Below are positions 10,197 to 48,041 of a stretch of 64,000 nt of DNA, piece by piece. Position 1 is the first letter of the stretch; each line of letters begins with the position of its first letter. Under the pieces are notes generated by a model. The model searched no databases. It was not told the origin of the DNA and was given only the letters and a program-made list of their open reading frames with translations. The position numbers and the translations under genes are program-made. Source of the stretch: Chaenocephalus aceratus (taxonomy: Eukaryota > Chordata > Actinopteri > Perciformes > Channichthyidae); NCBI GenBank assembly GCA_023974075.1, contig CM043808.1:17511072-17575071 (forward strand). The letters run 5' to 3'.

Positions 10197-11619
10197 TTTT
10201 ATTGCATCTCATTTGGACTCACATGCAGGTGGGGGTGAGGGAAAAAGAACGATGCCATCCATAATAACCCCCCCAATAAACAACACAGCCTTCATTTGAA
10301 TACTTAGCAAACGTTATTTATCCACATTTTTTTGTATTTTTTTACGTGTCATAGTCATCTTTGTTTTTCTGTCAACACTTTGTTAATGCCACAATGGATT
10401 AAGATACAGTCACTTTTGGAAATAAACAACACACAGAACATCAAGCAAATACTTGAGTGCTTTACAGTGAGAGTCGTCAAGACTTCCAGTGCACCATCAA
10501 ATGTACCGACCACTGCTGCCTCACTCAAAGAGAACCGAGGCCACATCCCAATCACATACACAAATGTTTACTTTTCCCTTTGAGTTCCACCTTAACTTTA
10601 AGTCATCTTTTAGGAGACAGACAAGCAAAATTGTTTTCTGAGAATCAGGATGCAGTACCACTCCACACCAGCTGAGGGCGCAACAGTAAACACTCGAGCC
10701 AAAGTTTCCACTGATACTGCCTCTGATTACAGATTGAGAGGTATATACAAAGGTGGGGAAATGTTTGTCTACTTGCATTATTTTCAAACTTATAATTTGA
10801 CATAACTAAAAATATGATACATTTTGTTCTCTCAAAATAAAGATTAAAGAAAATATGTGTAATCTATCATTTAAAATATTCTCAAATGCATATGTCAATT
10901 TTAACAGAGTTCACACATTGTTGCATGTTAATGACAATGAAAAATGAAAAAATGAAAAAAAAAAAGGAAAATGAACACAATTCCATGTGTTCGATGATAA
11001 ATCCAGATTTGCAGTGCCAGTTGTTTTCAGGTACAATTGTTCTCCAAAAAAGTAGACGGGTGGGCGGATGGATGGCCAAGCAGATATAGGTACAACCAAG
11101 TTTTTAATGACATAAACATAGCTCAGTATTAGTTTGGACGACAGGGATAGAGGAGTGGGAGTGGGGATTGGCCAGTGAAGTTACACACACCGAACACAGT
11201 CCACATTTAACAACACAGTCCTCGTCTGGGAGATGCGCAAAGAAACCAACATTTATCCACCCTTCCAAGTCAGCTGATACGCGGAAATCCATAATGAATC
11301 TAAATACACATTTTATTTTTTTGTTCATTTTTCCATAGTATTAAGTAAAGGTTAACACTAAATTACACACACACCCACACACACATAAACAGAGTTTTGT
11401 TTGTCTGTATCTAGGGTTCACATTCACAGTTGTGCTACGACATGAGATAAGAAGGGCAGGGTTTTTTTTTTATAGGGGTCGCGGCTGGTAGGAGGTCAGA
11501 GGGCAAAGATCGTAGATGGAATGGCTGGTTGGCTGAAGGGGCTGGGGCATGACGGAGGGGAAGGCAGTGGGGGGAGTGCAGACATCCACATCCACAGAGC
11601 TCCAGACACAATGACAACC
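10197..11619 (-). other. Probable snap91 3' untranslated exon
   Basis: On the minus strand a strong acceptor (TTTTCTCTCCCTCCTCTGTAG) ends just before 11619. A GTAAAC donor lies a few bases after the snap91 stop codon at 12317. This suggests an intron in the 3' UTR and a last exon of about 1.4 kb ending at an AATAAA near 10197-10202. Nothing protein-like is seen in the exon. The assignment rests on splice and poly(A) consensus only. Confidence 0.5.
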
Positions 11620-12316
11620 CTACAGAGGAGGGAGAGAAAAATTAGACTTAATTAAAACAAGTACTCTCAATAGAAATTGTGGTGAAGTCTAATTAGGCTG
11701 AGAGAGACAAAGAAGGAGATTCAGAAATGTGTTGACTGGAAATGTTTTCTGACTGGCAGAAGAGTGGTTTTTGGCATTTGTATCATGTACATGCAATCCA
11801 TTAAGTTTGGAGACTTGCAAGAGATAGAAGACAAACTAGTCTCATCTAAATAAAAAATTCTAGACCGTCTATCTCTATTAGCTTATTTGCACTGTATATG
11901 AAACTCTTCTTTTCTTTTCAGAACATTTTTTGCAAAGCTGTTTTTAATTCTGCTAATTTTGAATGCTGACCGAAAAAGAAAAAAAATATATATTTACACT
12001 ATTACAATAGATATTAAAGACCATATCATGGGATGTATAGCATTTTAACTTGATTTTGTATCAGGTATTATGTTATTTGGAAATATATGTAATAAGTTAC
12101 CTGTAGTTGCTGTTAGGAATACTATAAAAACTGACAATAAAGGATAGGTGATAGCGTTACATCAATACTCCCATGTGGCTCATGTTGTGCAACAGCAGAT
12201 TCTGCTTCATACCCTTTACTTGACATAATATGCTAAACAAATACATTTCAACTCTTTGCATTGAAGTGTTCTATTTTCTGTGTGTATATACCTTGAGGGT
12301 TTACAGGTCAGTCGGT

Positions 12317-36803
<24,487 letters not shown>

Positions 36804-39022
36804 TTTCTCTGCGTTGAATCGACCACCTCAGGAATGTGTTTCACCTCGGGACGATGAATAAATGAATGAATATCACCCGGCTGCTTCCCGGTGTTTCAGT
36901 GAGCGGATCCCGTGCGTTCCTCTTCCCCGAAGGATAGGCCTGTGACCTTCTGTGTGGGCGGAAAAAAAAGCACACAAAATGAGCTCAAACCCCCTAACAT
37001 TAACGCTATTTTTGCATCAAACCGTGTGATCACGTCTGTAATATGCGCGATGACATGGGTAGACTTACGCAAGGTTGTGAATTCCCCACGGCTCGTACCG
37101 TTAGGCTCAGACCGTTTACTTCAGCACCTTGGACAGCTATAACCACTCGGTTATACCCAACCGAGAATAAAAGCTATATTATTACCCCGCAGCAATTTAT
37201 TAAAAAGAAGAAAATAGGCCAATGAAAAACGCAGGTGAAAGCGAGGCTCCTATAAAATATGCTTGAAAAATGACGGACTGTAAATCAACACTCCATAGAT
37301 CGGTCAAATATCCCGTATGAGGGGTTGGCTGTCTTCCTCCCTGCAAGAAAAAACGCTTTCAAAATAAGAGAATTTCCTCCTCGGTGATTATTTTCCGTTC
37401 AGCTCAGAAATGCCGCTTCAGATGATCCTCTCTTCAGATCGTAGGAAAAATGCGCACCGCTCCCCGTTGGTGTCGCCAACACTGCGCAGCGCACGATGCT
37501 CAGGAAGAGGAAGGGAATTTCCTTTTTTCTCCTTCCCCCCTTGTCAATTTTTTATTTATTTGGCCTTTCTATACGTCCATCTTCTAGACTCTCCTCCCCC
37601 AGCGGGTACTTGGACAGGGTTGGATGACACACGTCGCATCACACGTCTCTTAAAGGGGAGTCACTAAGGAACTCATATCACTATGCGCCAAAGGGTTAAT
37701 ATGTGCTGCTGCATGTATGCATCAAACAGGTTTTCACACAGGACATACAGAGTGAAAGATGATTGAAGTGAAACATGGCTGCTAGATATATATAAGCATA
37801 CCCTCTATTTCCCCAAAAATATAGGGCAATTTTGGATTTATGGTTATCATCTAAGCTTGATCCAGGTTTTAAATTGGCCAAACATACTAATATAATACAA
37901 GACAAGAACAAACATCGTGGAGTAATTTCTCTCCAGCGGTCGAATATGTGTTACCATGCAGGGTATAAAAACAACGTCTCAATGTTTATCTTCGAGATAT
38001 TCAGTTTACTGGTCTAACCGGAAATGCAATGAGAACAAATCAGGCTTTTATTTATTTAAAGACCATGCAACAAATAAACTGAATAACATCTAATTGCATA
38101 GATATTTGGCTTGATTGTGGTGTTTAGGGCGTCCCTGCATAATCATTAAAGTAATATAATCATGGCTGTGATGGGAGAGATTCATGCGTGGAGAAAAGGC
38201 ACGTCCTGCGTAATTACGTCTGTGACGTACGCGGAACTGTAGCCACGTCGTCAATGGGAGGAACCGGAAAAACAGGAAGCGTTGACTACACCAGACTTTA
38301 GTGCTGATTGTACAGAAAACAAAACAGTAAGTGAATTTAAAACAACATTACGTGATTACGTGTATGAATTAGGTTTGTTTGGTACGTTTAATGCTGAATG
38401 AACTTGATTTTTTTGCTGCGTATTGACGTATTTTCAGCTAGTAAATGTAAGTCTAAGGAAGTTGCTCTGTCATTTCAATAGATGTGATTCATTTTATTGA
38501 GTTTATCTGTTTAGTAGGCGATAGACTGCCGCTGCAATAAGTGCAAACTTTGCCCTCTTCTTGTCCTTTGACATTCAATATAAAAGCTTTGTCTAGCTGT
38601 TGTCTTCAAAAGGGCGTTTAGCCTGAAATAAGACATGTTTACTATGTTTTAATATATCATGTATGATTGAAAAAGCCCCAAAGCTTTCTCAGTATATGGA
38701 ATAGTTCAAATCTCTCATCCTCAACCAGCTACAACCTCGAAATGTGTATGTATGCAGCAGTAATATTAGTGTTAAGTAATAATAAGCCTCTTATCTGCTG
38801 ATATTACTATGACTGGAATCATTCTGTTGGAAAACTACAAGATTATTTCTTTAAATGTTAATGTTAATAATGTCACATACATTTTGGTGATATTGCCTGT
38901 GTTCTTTCAATTGAGTTAACATTTGATTGATTTTGTTTGACTTTTCATTGTTGTAATGGACCTAAATACTTTGTCTATCACTCCAATGTTTGCTGTTTAT
39001 GTTTTTCAAATGTTTTTCAGTG
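36804..39022. other. Divergent snap91 / pgm3 promoter region
   Basis: The two start codons point away from each other. Immediately upstream of snap91 (36804-37000) lies its 5' leader. CpG-containing sequence spans about 37030-37520. The pgm3 first exon is probably non-coding and ends near 38326 at ACA|GTAAGTG. 38330-39020 is its first intron, ending TGTTTTTCAG. No other gene was found. Confidence 0.55.
38223..38249 (+). promoter_or_regulatory. ACGT-core motifs in pgm3 promoter (XBP1/ATF-like)
   Basis: TGACGTAC at 38223-38230 and GCCACGTC at 38242-38249 lie roughly 80 bp upstream of the inferred pgm3 first-exon donor. GCCACGT is the core bound by spliced XBP1. PGM3 is a reported XBP1s target through the hexosamine pathway in mammals. 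Function here is inferred. Confidence 0.4.
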
Positions 39023-42000
39023 ATGTCCGAGTTTCAGGAAGTATCAAAGCAGTCCGGTGTTCACCCAAAGCCTGCAGGGTTGGTTTTGCAGTATGGCACC
39101 GCAGGTTTCAGGACCAACGCAAAACTGCTGGACCACATCATGTTCAGGATGGGACTGCTGGCAACCCTCCGCTCCAAAACAACCAAAGCCACCATCGGAG
39201 TCATGGTCACTGCATCACACAACCCTGAGGTGAAAAAAACCTCCTAATGTCTCCTTGCATCTTGTTATAAATCTATGATTTAGTTTATATTCTGTGTGGA
39301 TATTTTAGATAACTGGTTTTTTCTTCCTGTCATACTATTTATTTTATCTCATAATATTGTTTTCTTTTTATGTTCTTAATAACAAATGACAGTTTCCACC
39401 GCTCCCTTTCCTTGGCCTTTCATGGGATTCTACCAGTTTAAACTATTTCTTTAATAACATCATATTAATAACCCTCCCTTCCAACTTCTCTCTTGATATC
39501 TATGTAGGAGGACAACGGGGTGAAGCTTGTTGACCCCATGGGGGAGATGGTTTCGCCGACATGGGAGGTCTACGCCACCCAGCTGGCCAACGCTGAGCAG
39601 GAGGATTTGCTGGCGGCGCTGAAGGATATCATAGAGAAAGAGGCCGTAAACATGAGCCAGGAGGCTAAGGTGTTTGTGGGCAAAGACACCAGGTATTTAA
39701 AGTGATGTCATCTCTAATTTGGATTTCTTAGATGGAAAGATGCACATTGAAGCACAGAAAGATACACATAGATGTACTTGTAGCAGACCTTTTATGCCTT
39801 TTACTATTCACTCGTTCTTTCTGTGGCCGCAAATGCTCTTACTGTACATAACCTTTCATCATGTTATGTGTTTTTCAAACAATAGAGGCAGCAGTGCCCG
39901 CCTTTCACAGGCAGTATTGGATGGAGTATCTGCACTCGGGGGTCACAGCAAAGGTGGGGTTAAAAAAACATCTATACTCCTTATATTTAACTCATTAGTT
40001 TACCTTCTTAGTTTTATTATTCCTCTACCGTTTGTCTTATCTTGCACTTTATCTGACTCTTTCTTTCGAGCCCATCAGACTATGGTTTGGTGACGACCCC
40101 ACAGCTCCACTACATGGTTTGCTGTCAGAACACGCAGGGGAAATACGGAGAAGCCACAGTGGAAGGATACTATAAGAAACTCTGCCAAGCTTTCATTAAG
40201 CTCTCAAAGAATGTAAGAAACCAGGGTGTGTCAAGCTTTTTTTATTTGGGGACGTGTCTTTTAATTACACCTATCCATCAAGGAATAACTCCTTTCTCCT
40301 TCCCCCCTTTTGCTCACCTCTCTTGCAGGCGTCCAACTGCACAGACGACCAGAAGCACCTCTCTGTGGATGGCGCTAATGGCATTGGGGCCCTAAAGGTG
40401 CGCGAGATGGAGAGTCACCTGAAAAAGGAGCTGCATATATCGCTGTTCAACGATGGCAGTGAAGGAAAGCTCAACCACCAGTGTGGGGCGGACTTTGTCA
40501 AAGTGCAGCAAAAACCTCCAACAGGTAGAGCCGTGCTTTTTAGACTTTCAGATGATTTGTATTAAAAGAAAAATACTTTTTTAATATACACATAAATACA
40601 GTGACAACAAAACACTTAATGAAATGCTTCTGTCTTATCTCATGTGAAATCACAGATGCATTATCTGACCACAAGATGGAGACAGTTAATCAGCAAACTG
40701 CCTTAGAAATGTCTACGTGTTGGTCTTACACTTACTAATTTGACATCCGTTAACATTGATGTGTCCCTTTTTTAAAAGTAGCCATGTGTCAAATAAATGT
40801 ATAGCCCCAAGATAAACCTAGGTGCTGTTTTTCATGGCCTTCTTCCCGCTTGCGCCTTTCTTCTATTTCTCTGTAAAGGCATGGAGATCAGCCCGGGGGA
40901 GCGCTGCTGTTCCTTTGACGGTGACGCTGACCGAATCGTTTACTACTACTCTGACTCTGAAGGGACATTTCACCTGCTGGATGGAGACAAAGTCGCTACA
41001 CTCATCAGCACTTTCCTTAAAGAGCTGCTCACATCGGTAAACTCTAAAGTACAAACACGGCGACAACAAGCACGCACATAAACCTGCAGTCAACTGTTTT
41101 CATTCTGTTGCTACAGGCCGGTTTAGACTTGAAGATAGCAGTGGTGCAAACTGCTTATGCCAACGGGAGCTCTACAAACTATTTGGAAAACACTATGAAG
41201 GTGAGAAAACTCAATTGCGTTCCTTTCTTTCTTTTCATGTTTTCGATACGTAGAAGCTCACACGTTTGCATTACATGTAGGTGACAGTGAGGTGTACTAA
41301 AACTGGAGTGAAGCACCTTCATCATGCAGCCCAGGAGTTTGATATTGGGGTGTACTTCGAGGCCAACGGTCATGGAACTGTGAGTAGATCCGACACACTT
41401 GAACAGATCCCACGAAGCACTGAAAAGCTGCTATTTTCTCTCATTGTTATAGCATATCAGGTGCTATTTAAAATGTGGTGAGGTGTGTCATGCTGTGTTT
41501 GTGTTGCGTTCAGGTGTTGTTCAGTAAGGCAGCTGAAGAAAAGATCCAGCAGCTCGCTGAGAACTCCAGCCTCATCGACGAGAAGAAGAGAGCGGCTCTC
41601 CTGCTGCAGAACACGATCAACGTCATCAACCAGGTGGACACTTACACATGTAACTGTAAATAACACATCTTCGTCACACTCACTCTCAGGTCTAATGTGT
41701 CCTTTTGTGTTTTTCTATCTTTTAAAGACCGTAGGCGATGCCATTTCTGACATGCTGCTGATCGAAGCTATATTAGCCATTAAGGGTATGACTATCCATC
41801 AGTGGGACGCCATCTACACTGACCTGCCAAACAGGCAGCTCAAAGTCAAGGTACTCATTACTTAATGTGTCATAATGTTTTATAATGTTGATAGTCATAT
41901 CTGCTGGTCGTGTGTTTGTCTCGTCAACATGCAAGGTCTGCTACAAAACAGGTCTTGGAATTACTTGTAGTTGAATGGCTATAATAAATGTAAAAAATGA

Positions 42001-42677
42001 AATAAGTCACTATTACTCGATTACGTTTTCTCATCAACAATTCTTTTCAAAAATCCTAATTATTTTTGAGCCCTTCATTTTCACCGTGAAACCGTTTTTG
42101 TCGGCAACAAAGGACTTCCATTTGATAAACCTGTGACTGCAGTTACCCTAGTTCTGGAAATGTTTCAGTGTCTCGCTTTCAGTAACACTTTCAAAGTCTT
42201 CAGGAAAGCAGATTTGTTTCTGGTGTGTTCTATTTTAATATCTCGTTATTTTGTAAAAATACATTTACTCCCTTACACGAATATAGTGTACATAAGCAGT
42301 TATTGTAAGGTGAATCTGTTTTCTGTAGGTGTCCGACCGTAGGGTGATAGACACAACGGACGCAGAGAGGCGGGCGGTGAGTCCAGCCGGACTGCAGGAG
42401 GCCATCGACACTTTAGTGAAGAAATACCGAAAGGCCCGCTCCTTTGTGAGACCCTCCGGCACCGAGGACGTGGTGAGAGTTTACGCAGAGGCAGAAACAC
42501 AGGTGAGAAATCTTTAGTGTTCCCCTTGTGGACTTTTTCCTGCCCCCTTTTTGGCTTCTATTCTCTGATACATATTTGTGTTTTTAGGACAGCGCTGATG
42601 ACCTGGCACATGAAGTCAGCCTTGCTGTTTATCGTCTCGCTGGGGGAGTGGGGGGTGAACCCAAACCATTGCACTAG
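39023..42677 (+). CDS. pgm3: Phosphoacetylglucosamine mutase
   Basis: Converts GlcNAc-6-phosphate to GlcNAc-1-phosphate in the cytosolic hexosamine pathway to UDP-GlcNAc. Twelve coding exons: 39023-39229, 39508-39692, 39886-39953, 40079-40212, 40329-40524, 40879-41036, 41117-41200, 41281-41379, 41514-41633, 41728-41850, 42329-42502, 42588-42677. All junctions are GT-AG and the phases agree. They sum to 1638 nt, 545 residues, against 542 in human. Visible motifs in order: TASHNP with the phospho-accepting Ser65, the Mg-binding loop DGDADR, the sugar-binding EANGHGT and the phosphate-binding [16 protein letters not shown]. The start follows the acceptor TGTTTTTCAG by two bases and agrees with the family N-terminus. 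A candidate poly(A) signal is at 43175-43180. The gene looks intact. Confidence 0.97.
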
Positions 42678-43561
42678 AAACACAAACACACAACATTGAC
42701 AAATCAATCGGTGCTTTTCGAGTGCAATCACCATTTACAACATCATTCCCTAAAGTGGTTCTCAAAAGAACTTCTTTAAGGTGAGGAATTAAATTATTTT
42801 GTACTTTTAATTGCACTTGGTACTTTATTCAATTTCTTTGTATGTGTCTGTTGTCTTTAAGATCACACAGGTGGAAACAATACGGTTTTTTTCTCACTGT
42901 AAGTAACGCTATTAAACAGTCTACTATCTGCCGGGTTTCTATGTCGCATAAGCATAAATAAGCTATTTCACTGTTATGTCATAATTAAAACATAAGTTGT
43001 CTTCACACACTAACTCAGAATATTAACTTTCAATTATCATGTAACTTCCTACTAAATTTAACCTTTTAACGGATACTGTATTCATTTTCTTTTCTATTGA
43101 AATCATAAGTTTACATGAGGGGAGTAAAAGCAATTGTGATTCTTCCGTTGGAAATCTTTTGCTACTTTGGTTTAAATAAATAATGGAAAAGAAAAAAAGT
43201 GTAAGTGTCTCATTGGATTCAAATGAAAACCACAGTTTTGATTGCTTGCTGTTTATTGTGTTACTTTGAAAGACACGTCTACGACACGCAGCAGGATTCA
43301 AACGAGCATTAAAAGGCAGTTATGAGCAGGCAGAGCAGAGTGACAGAACACAGTGTAGCCTTCCCATGTGAAGGCTCCATGTAGGACAAACACAATCTTC
43401 AAATAGACCTGTGCAGCTTTAGTAAGATATTTGTTTTCTCTTTAGGTCAATCATGAATTCTAGGATTTCTAAAGCATTGAAAAGGCCTGAATAACAACAT
43501 GGCGAACAGGAGATAGTTAGCAGAGGTTGTTAGTTAGATTTGGTGTTCATTAACGTTTTCT
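42678..43561. other. Shared 3' ends of pgm3 and the filament gene
   Basis: Contains the 3' UTRs of two convergent genes. The plus-strand AATAAA at 43175-43180 and the minus-strand AATAAA (TTTATT at 43252-43257) face each other about 75 bp apart. Under usual cleavage distances the two transcripts would nearly meet. No other element is seen. Confidence 0.55.
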
Positions 43562-44984
43562 TTATTCTTCTGTCTCGTCCGCTGCTCCAGAAATGATGAA
43601 GGTGCGCACCTGGGTGTCGCTCTCATAAGTGTCCCCATCTGTCTTAACTGATCTGGGAAAAAAGGGGACATTTTTTCCGTATCAGTATGAGATTCTGATT
43701 TATAGCTTATTTCGTATGTTAGACAATAGACAATGGGCCTCATGCAGAAAGCGAGATAAGACATTTTATTGACATCCTTTCTTATTTTTACTTAGGAAAT
43801 ACAACATTGTACAAGTGGGTGCGGGCACTCTTATCAGGAAAGAAAAACCTAATGCTGTCACGGTCCACCAAAAGGAAAGCATAGGAGTTTTAAATTTGAG
43901 GAATATAATAAAAGTAATATCATTATCAAATATTACATGTTGGGGAGTAATTATAATGATTGGATAATGAATTTCTATTGGTGCTATGATCCCAATAAAG
44001 ATATGAAAACCCTCGAAAGGATATTGCATGCGTTCGGCTTCTGAACGGCTTACACTCTGCTCCGAGATGCTTATTGATTTGACTTGAGTTCTGAAAAATC
44101 ACGTGTTACAGTTGATTTAACAGTACAGTACCTCTATAACATTACGTCCGAAGTTATTTTTCTTACAGCCTTGTTCTTGTGCCATCCCTCTATTTGTTGG
44201 GTATGTGCGAGAGTATTATAAGTATCAAGCAGTATCAGGTGAGATTCAAGTATATCGCTACATAAGGCCCATTCTATACCAGAGGCACCCTCTACCTGAT
44301 GAGGAGAGTCTTCCTCTCAGTGGTCTCAGTCGCCTGACCCCCCTCAGTCCCGTTTGTCAGGGCGTCAGATGAGGCCGTCTCCCCCCGGCCGGCAGAGACT
44401 GAAGCTGAAGTAGCATTCATGCTAACACCACAGGTGAGATGGCGGCCTCCAGGTAGAGACAGTTGTGGGACCATGGTGCTCAGACGGCTGTCTTCACCCT
44501 CGATCAGAGTCCTGAAACAAAATAACAGTGAGTGAAGTCTGAATAAACGCTGCGTACAAAACGATATACTGACTACTGACCAAACAGGTTTACATACTGC
44601 GGAAATAGCATGAGTTTGTGTTTTGTTCACCTGTAGGTGGTAATCTCAACCTCCAGAGCCATCTTCATGTTCAGCAGGTCCTGGTATTCCCGCAGCAGCA
44701 TCGCAATCTTCTCTTTAGTTACTCTCAAATCCAGCTTAATCGCCTCTATGCGCTCCTGTTGGAAAACGATACATCAGAATGTCTTCGTTTAAATGGTGTT
44801 TTGGGTCAGAAAGGGTATTTTATATCCATTTAAAATATCTCATGTATTATAGAATAACATAATGTCAGACACCTCCAAGTCCTCCACCTCCTTCTTGTAT
44901 TGTAATGCTGAATCACGAATCTGAGCCTTCAAATACTCATTCTTCGTCGCCAATGCCTCCAATTCACGTTCCTTGTTGAGAACC

Positions 44985-45023
<39 letters not shown>

Positions 45024-47959
45024 CGGTTTAATGCTAGGAATGAGTAGGAAAAGAACAGGAACAGGAAATCATACTAACATCCTTCTTGTAGCCTGCGACT
45101 TCCTCTCTTAGACTTCGAGTCTTAAGGGCGTGTTTGGATGAGGCGCTGTTCAGGTCCTCAAACTTTGACCTGTACCAAGACTCCATTTCCTGGAGAAGAA
45201 CAAATATAAAAGGTTTCAAAAGATTATTAATGCCGAGTAAGGCCTTGGAATAGTATTTCTCGAATGTTCTATATAACCTGACACGGTTTATTCATGTTGT
45301 TGATCTATTGTGGCAGACTACCTCTAGGTTTTTGGCCGCAATACTTTCATACTGAGACTGAATCTGTCTGAGAGCAGAGGAGAGGTCGGGGAGGCCGAAG
45401 GACACTTCCACCGTGGAGGTTGCTCCACAGATCAGCTGCATCAGCTCATCAATTTCCTTTGGGTGGATCAAAAACAACATGAGTTCGAAAAATAGCAATA
45501 CATAACCCCACCTATAAAGATAACTTCAATTGGATGGCCGAAACTGCCATGTCGTATTGACAATATATAAAAGTAAGATCTCTATTGAGCCAAAAGGATG
45601 CTGCAAAGTTTGTTTATAACTACACTTGTACTTATCCTCGTGACTGTTTCTTATCATGTTAACGCTCTATTTACTGGCCCACCATAAGCAGCCATTGCAA
45701 AACGGCAGAGTATTGGGAATATTGCTGGCCGGATTTTAACAAAAAACTCCAATATAAAAACTCCAATATAACTCATGGCATGCTGTTTGAGGCAACCGAC
45801 ACGGTCTTCCTGCGTCCTTTCGAAGTATGTCGTGGTTTTTAAGGCACTAAATGGCTAATTTGATAATATAAAACTAAGATAGGGTTAAAAACGTAACCAT
45901 TTATTTATGTGTTCAAGGAAGGTCCACTGCACCACATGCTAGTCACAGGTGTCCCCCTCACACCATGCTGGTAATTGCCAAGACTGCATTTACTCACTCG
46001 ATCCAACATGTCATCCCAAAGTACAACCTGTCATTGCAGTAATTACCAGCCAATTAAAACATGAATTGCAAAATGACAGGCATGCCAGCCACTGACTCAT
46101 ATACATGGTATGCAGTGTGGCCGGTGAGGCAATACATTACCTCCTTATGAACTCTCTCCAGGAAGGCCCGCTGGACCTCAAGGTTTTCCAGATGTTTCTC
46201 CAACACAATCCGTGCTGTAGTTGCTTTATCCACATCCTAGGACATTTAACAGCATGTAGTTTGAATTGTTTTTCGTGAAATATACAGTATCTATCTAGTG
46301 AATATATTTCTTCTAAGATTGTATCTACTTCTTACCGGACGGAGATTCTCAATATCCTGCTCCGTCTTTTTACGGGCATCAACAGCCTTGTAGTATTTGG
46401 CCTTCAATATGTCGAACTGGCCAAACATCGCCTCCTTGGCTTCCAAAGACATATCCTGTACAGATATACAATGATAAAACCGTTTTTAAATCAAAGAAAT
46501 ACAGTAGAATAAAGGAGCACACGTGTTGGTTGATTCTGACCATGACTGGCTTCTATAGTAGTCACAACAAAGTGTGATATACATATGTTGCAGCCATGAG
46601 AGATGACCTCCCTCACCCTCTGGACTCTCATTCTCTCTGCATCCCTGAGGAGTTCCTTCAGCTGAGTCTCGTACAGCTTCCTTACGCCTGATGGTCTTTC
46701 ATGGTGGTTCTTCAGGGACTCAATCTCTGCCTCCAGCAGCTTGTTATCTGACTCCAGGTTTCGCACCTACACAAATAAATAAAGGAGAAACACATTTACC
46801 TACTGATAACATGTTGAAAGCACAACAACAACATAATTACATGATGTGTTTCTATGCATCTTACTATTTGTCCTAATGTTTTGCGTCGGAACAATTGAAG
46901 AAAAGGTTGTCAAATTGTCAAGAAATTCAAATGACAAGGATTTGTGTGACATTACAGAGCAGTACATCATCAAGTGTGAAAATGCTCTTGCCTTTTCAAT
47001 ATACGCTGCTAGGCGGTCGTTGAGGACAACCATCTCCTGCCTCTCGGTGGTGCGAGTCGCCATGAAGGCCTGGTTCTCTACCGCAGCAGCATCCAGGTCC
47101 AGTTGTTTCCCGAGCCCCATGGACATCCCGAGGCACAGAGTTATCATACTCTCACTGCTGTGGAGGCAGAGGGTTTCCAGTAGATTCATTCAAGTTTTCA
47201 TTTGATGGATGTTTTTATTTAACTGTATCATTTAAACCTGTTCGATGCTTATTATGCACTCACACGGCAACATCTGTATCTCTCAATAAAGCTGCATTGG
47301 TGGTACTAGACACTTTTTAAGTTAATGGCAATTAACATTATGACCAGTGCTGGCGAGTAACTAAGAAAGGCACATTTAATGTAACATGTTAAGTATTTGT
47401 ATTATACTTGAGTATTTCTACATTTCAAACACAAGTATTTCACTTTTATCCCACTACATGGATTTGCTTTTAATTATATTGCAAATAAAAGTTATCAATA
47501 CAGTATATAATCAGTTAATTAATTGTATTTTTGTATTCTGTATAAGACAATATTGATCCCTTGGTGAAAGTTACAAGCTTACAAGCAGTAGGCCTATAGT
47601 AAGAAATAAGCCCCACATATGTTAAAATACAGTATGAATATTTCTGATATTGAACATTCTGCCATTTTCCTGAATGTACATTTAGTAGGCTATATGCTTA
47701 TGCTAATACATAGGATATATATAAACACCTGAGTAATAATGTCACCCCTGCAAGGCACTCACCTGCTCATGGCAGACTTGTTGGAGATGGCCCTGCGCCC
47801 CATTGACCCGGCACTCCGGGTGTAGCTGGTCGACCTGTGGCGGGACTCCCTGCGGGTGGGAGAGGGACTGGACACCCGCAACTTGTAGGCAGGTGGTGCG
47901 GCAAAGGCCCCCTCGAACTGCCGGCGGTATGAAGACATCCTGTCTGGACTGCGGCTCAT
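43562..47959 (-). CDS. Vimentin-like type III intermediate filament protein
   Basis: A cytoskeletal filament subunit. Exons on the minus strand: 47959-47763, 47157-46992, 46766-46617, 46455-46336, 46236-46141, 45456-45322, 45189-45079, 44983-44873, 44755-44631, 44511-44296, 43652-43562. They sum to 1518 nt, 505 residues. The head is Ser/Arg-rich (MSRSPDRMSSYRRQFEG). The rod opens with LNDRLAAYIEKVRNLE and closes with ITTYRTLIEGEDSRL, both diagnostic. The tail ends near KTLLIRSVKTDGD and an acidic ADETEE. The exon of 96 nt (46236-46141) matches the corresponding vimentin exon, but the head/coil-1 region is split by extra introns. The intron after 46992 uses a GC donor. The start is the first ATG in frame, about 83 bp downstream of a TATA box; MSSYRR seven codons later is an alternative. 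It may be one of the fish vimentin-related genes, but I cannot fix the symbol. Confidence 0.9.
44991..45021. repeat. (CA)n microsatellite
   Basis: About 15 CA units within an intron of the filament gene, next to the acceptor of exon 44983-44873. Confidence 0.9.
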
Positions 47960-48041
47960 GTTGACGCTCCTGTAACTGTTGCAGCTTCAAATGTGGACTG
48001 GAAACGGATAACTCGTATACCTTTCAGTCCGTGGTGGGGTC

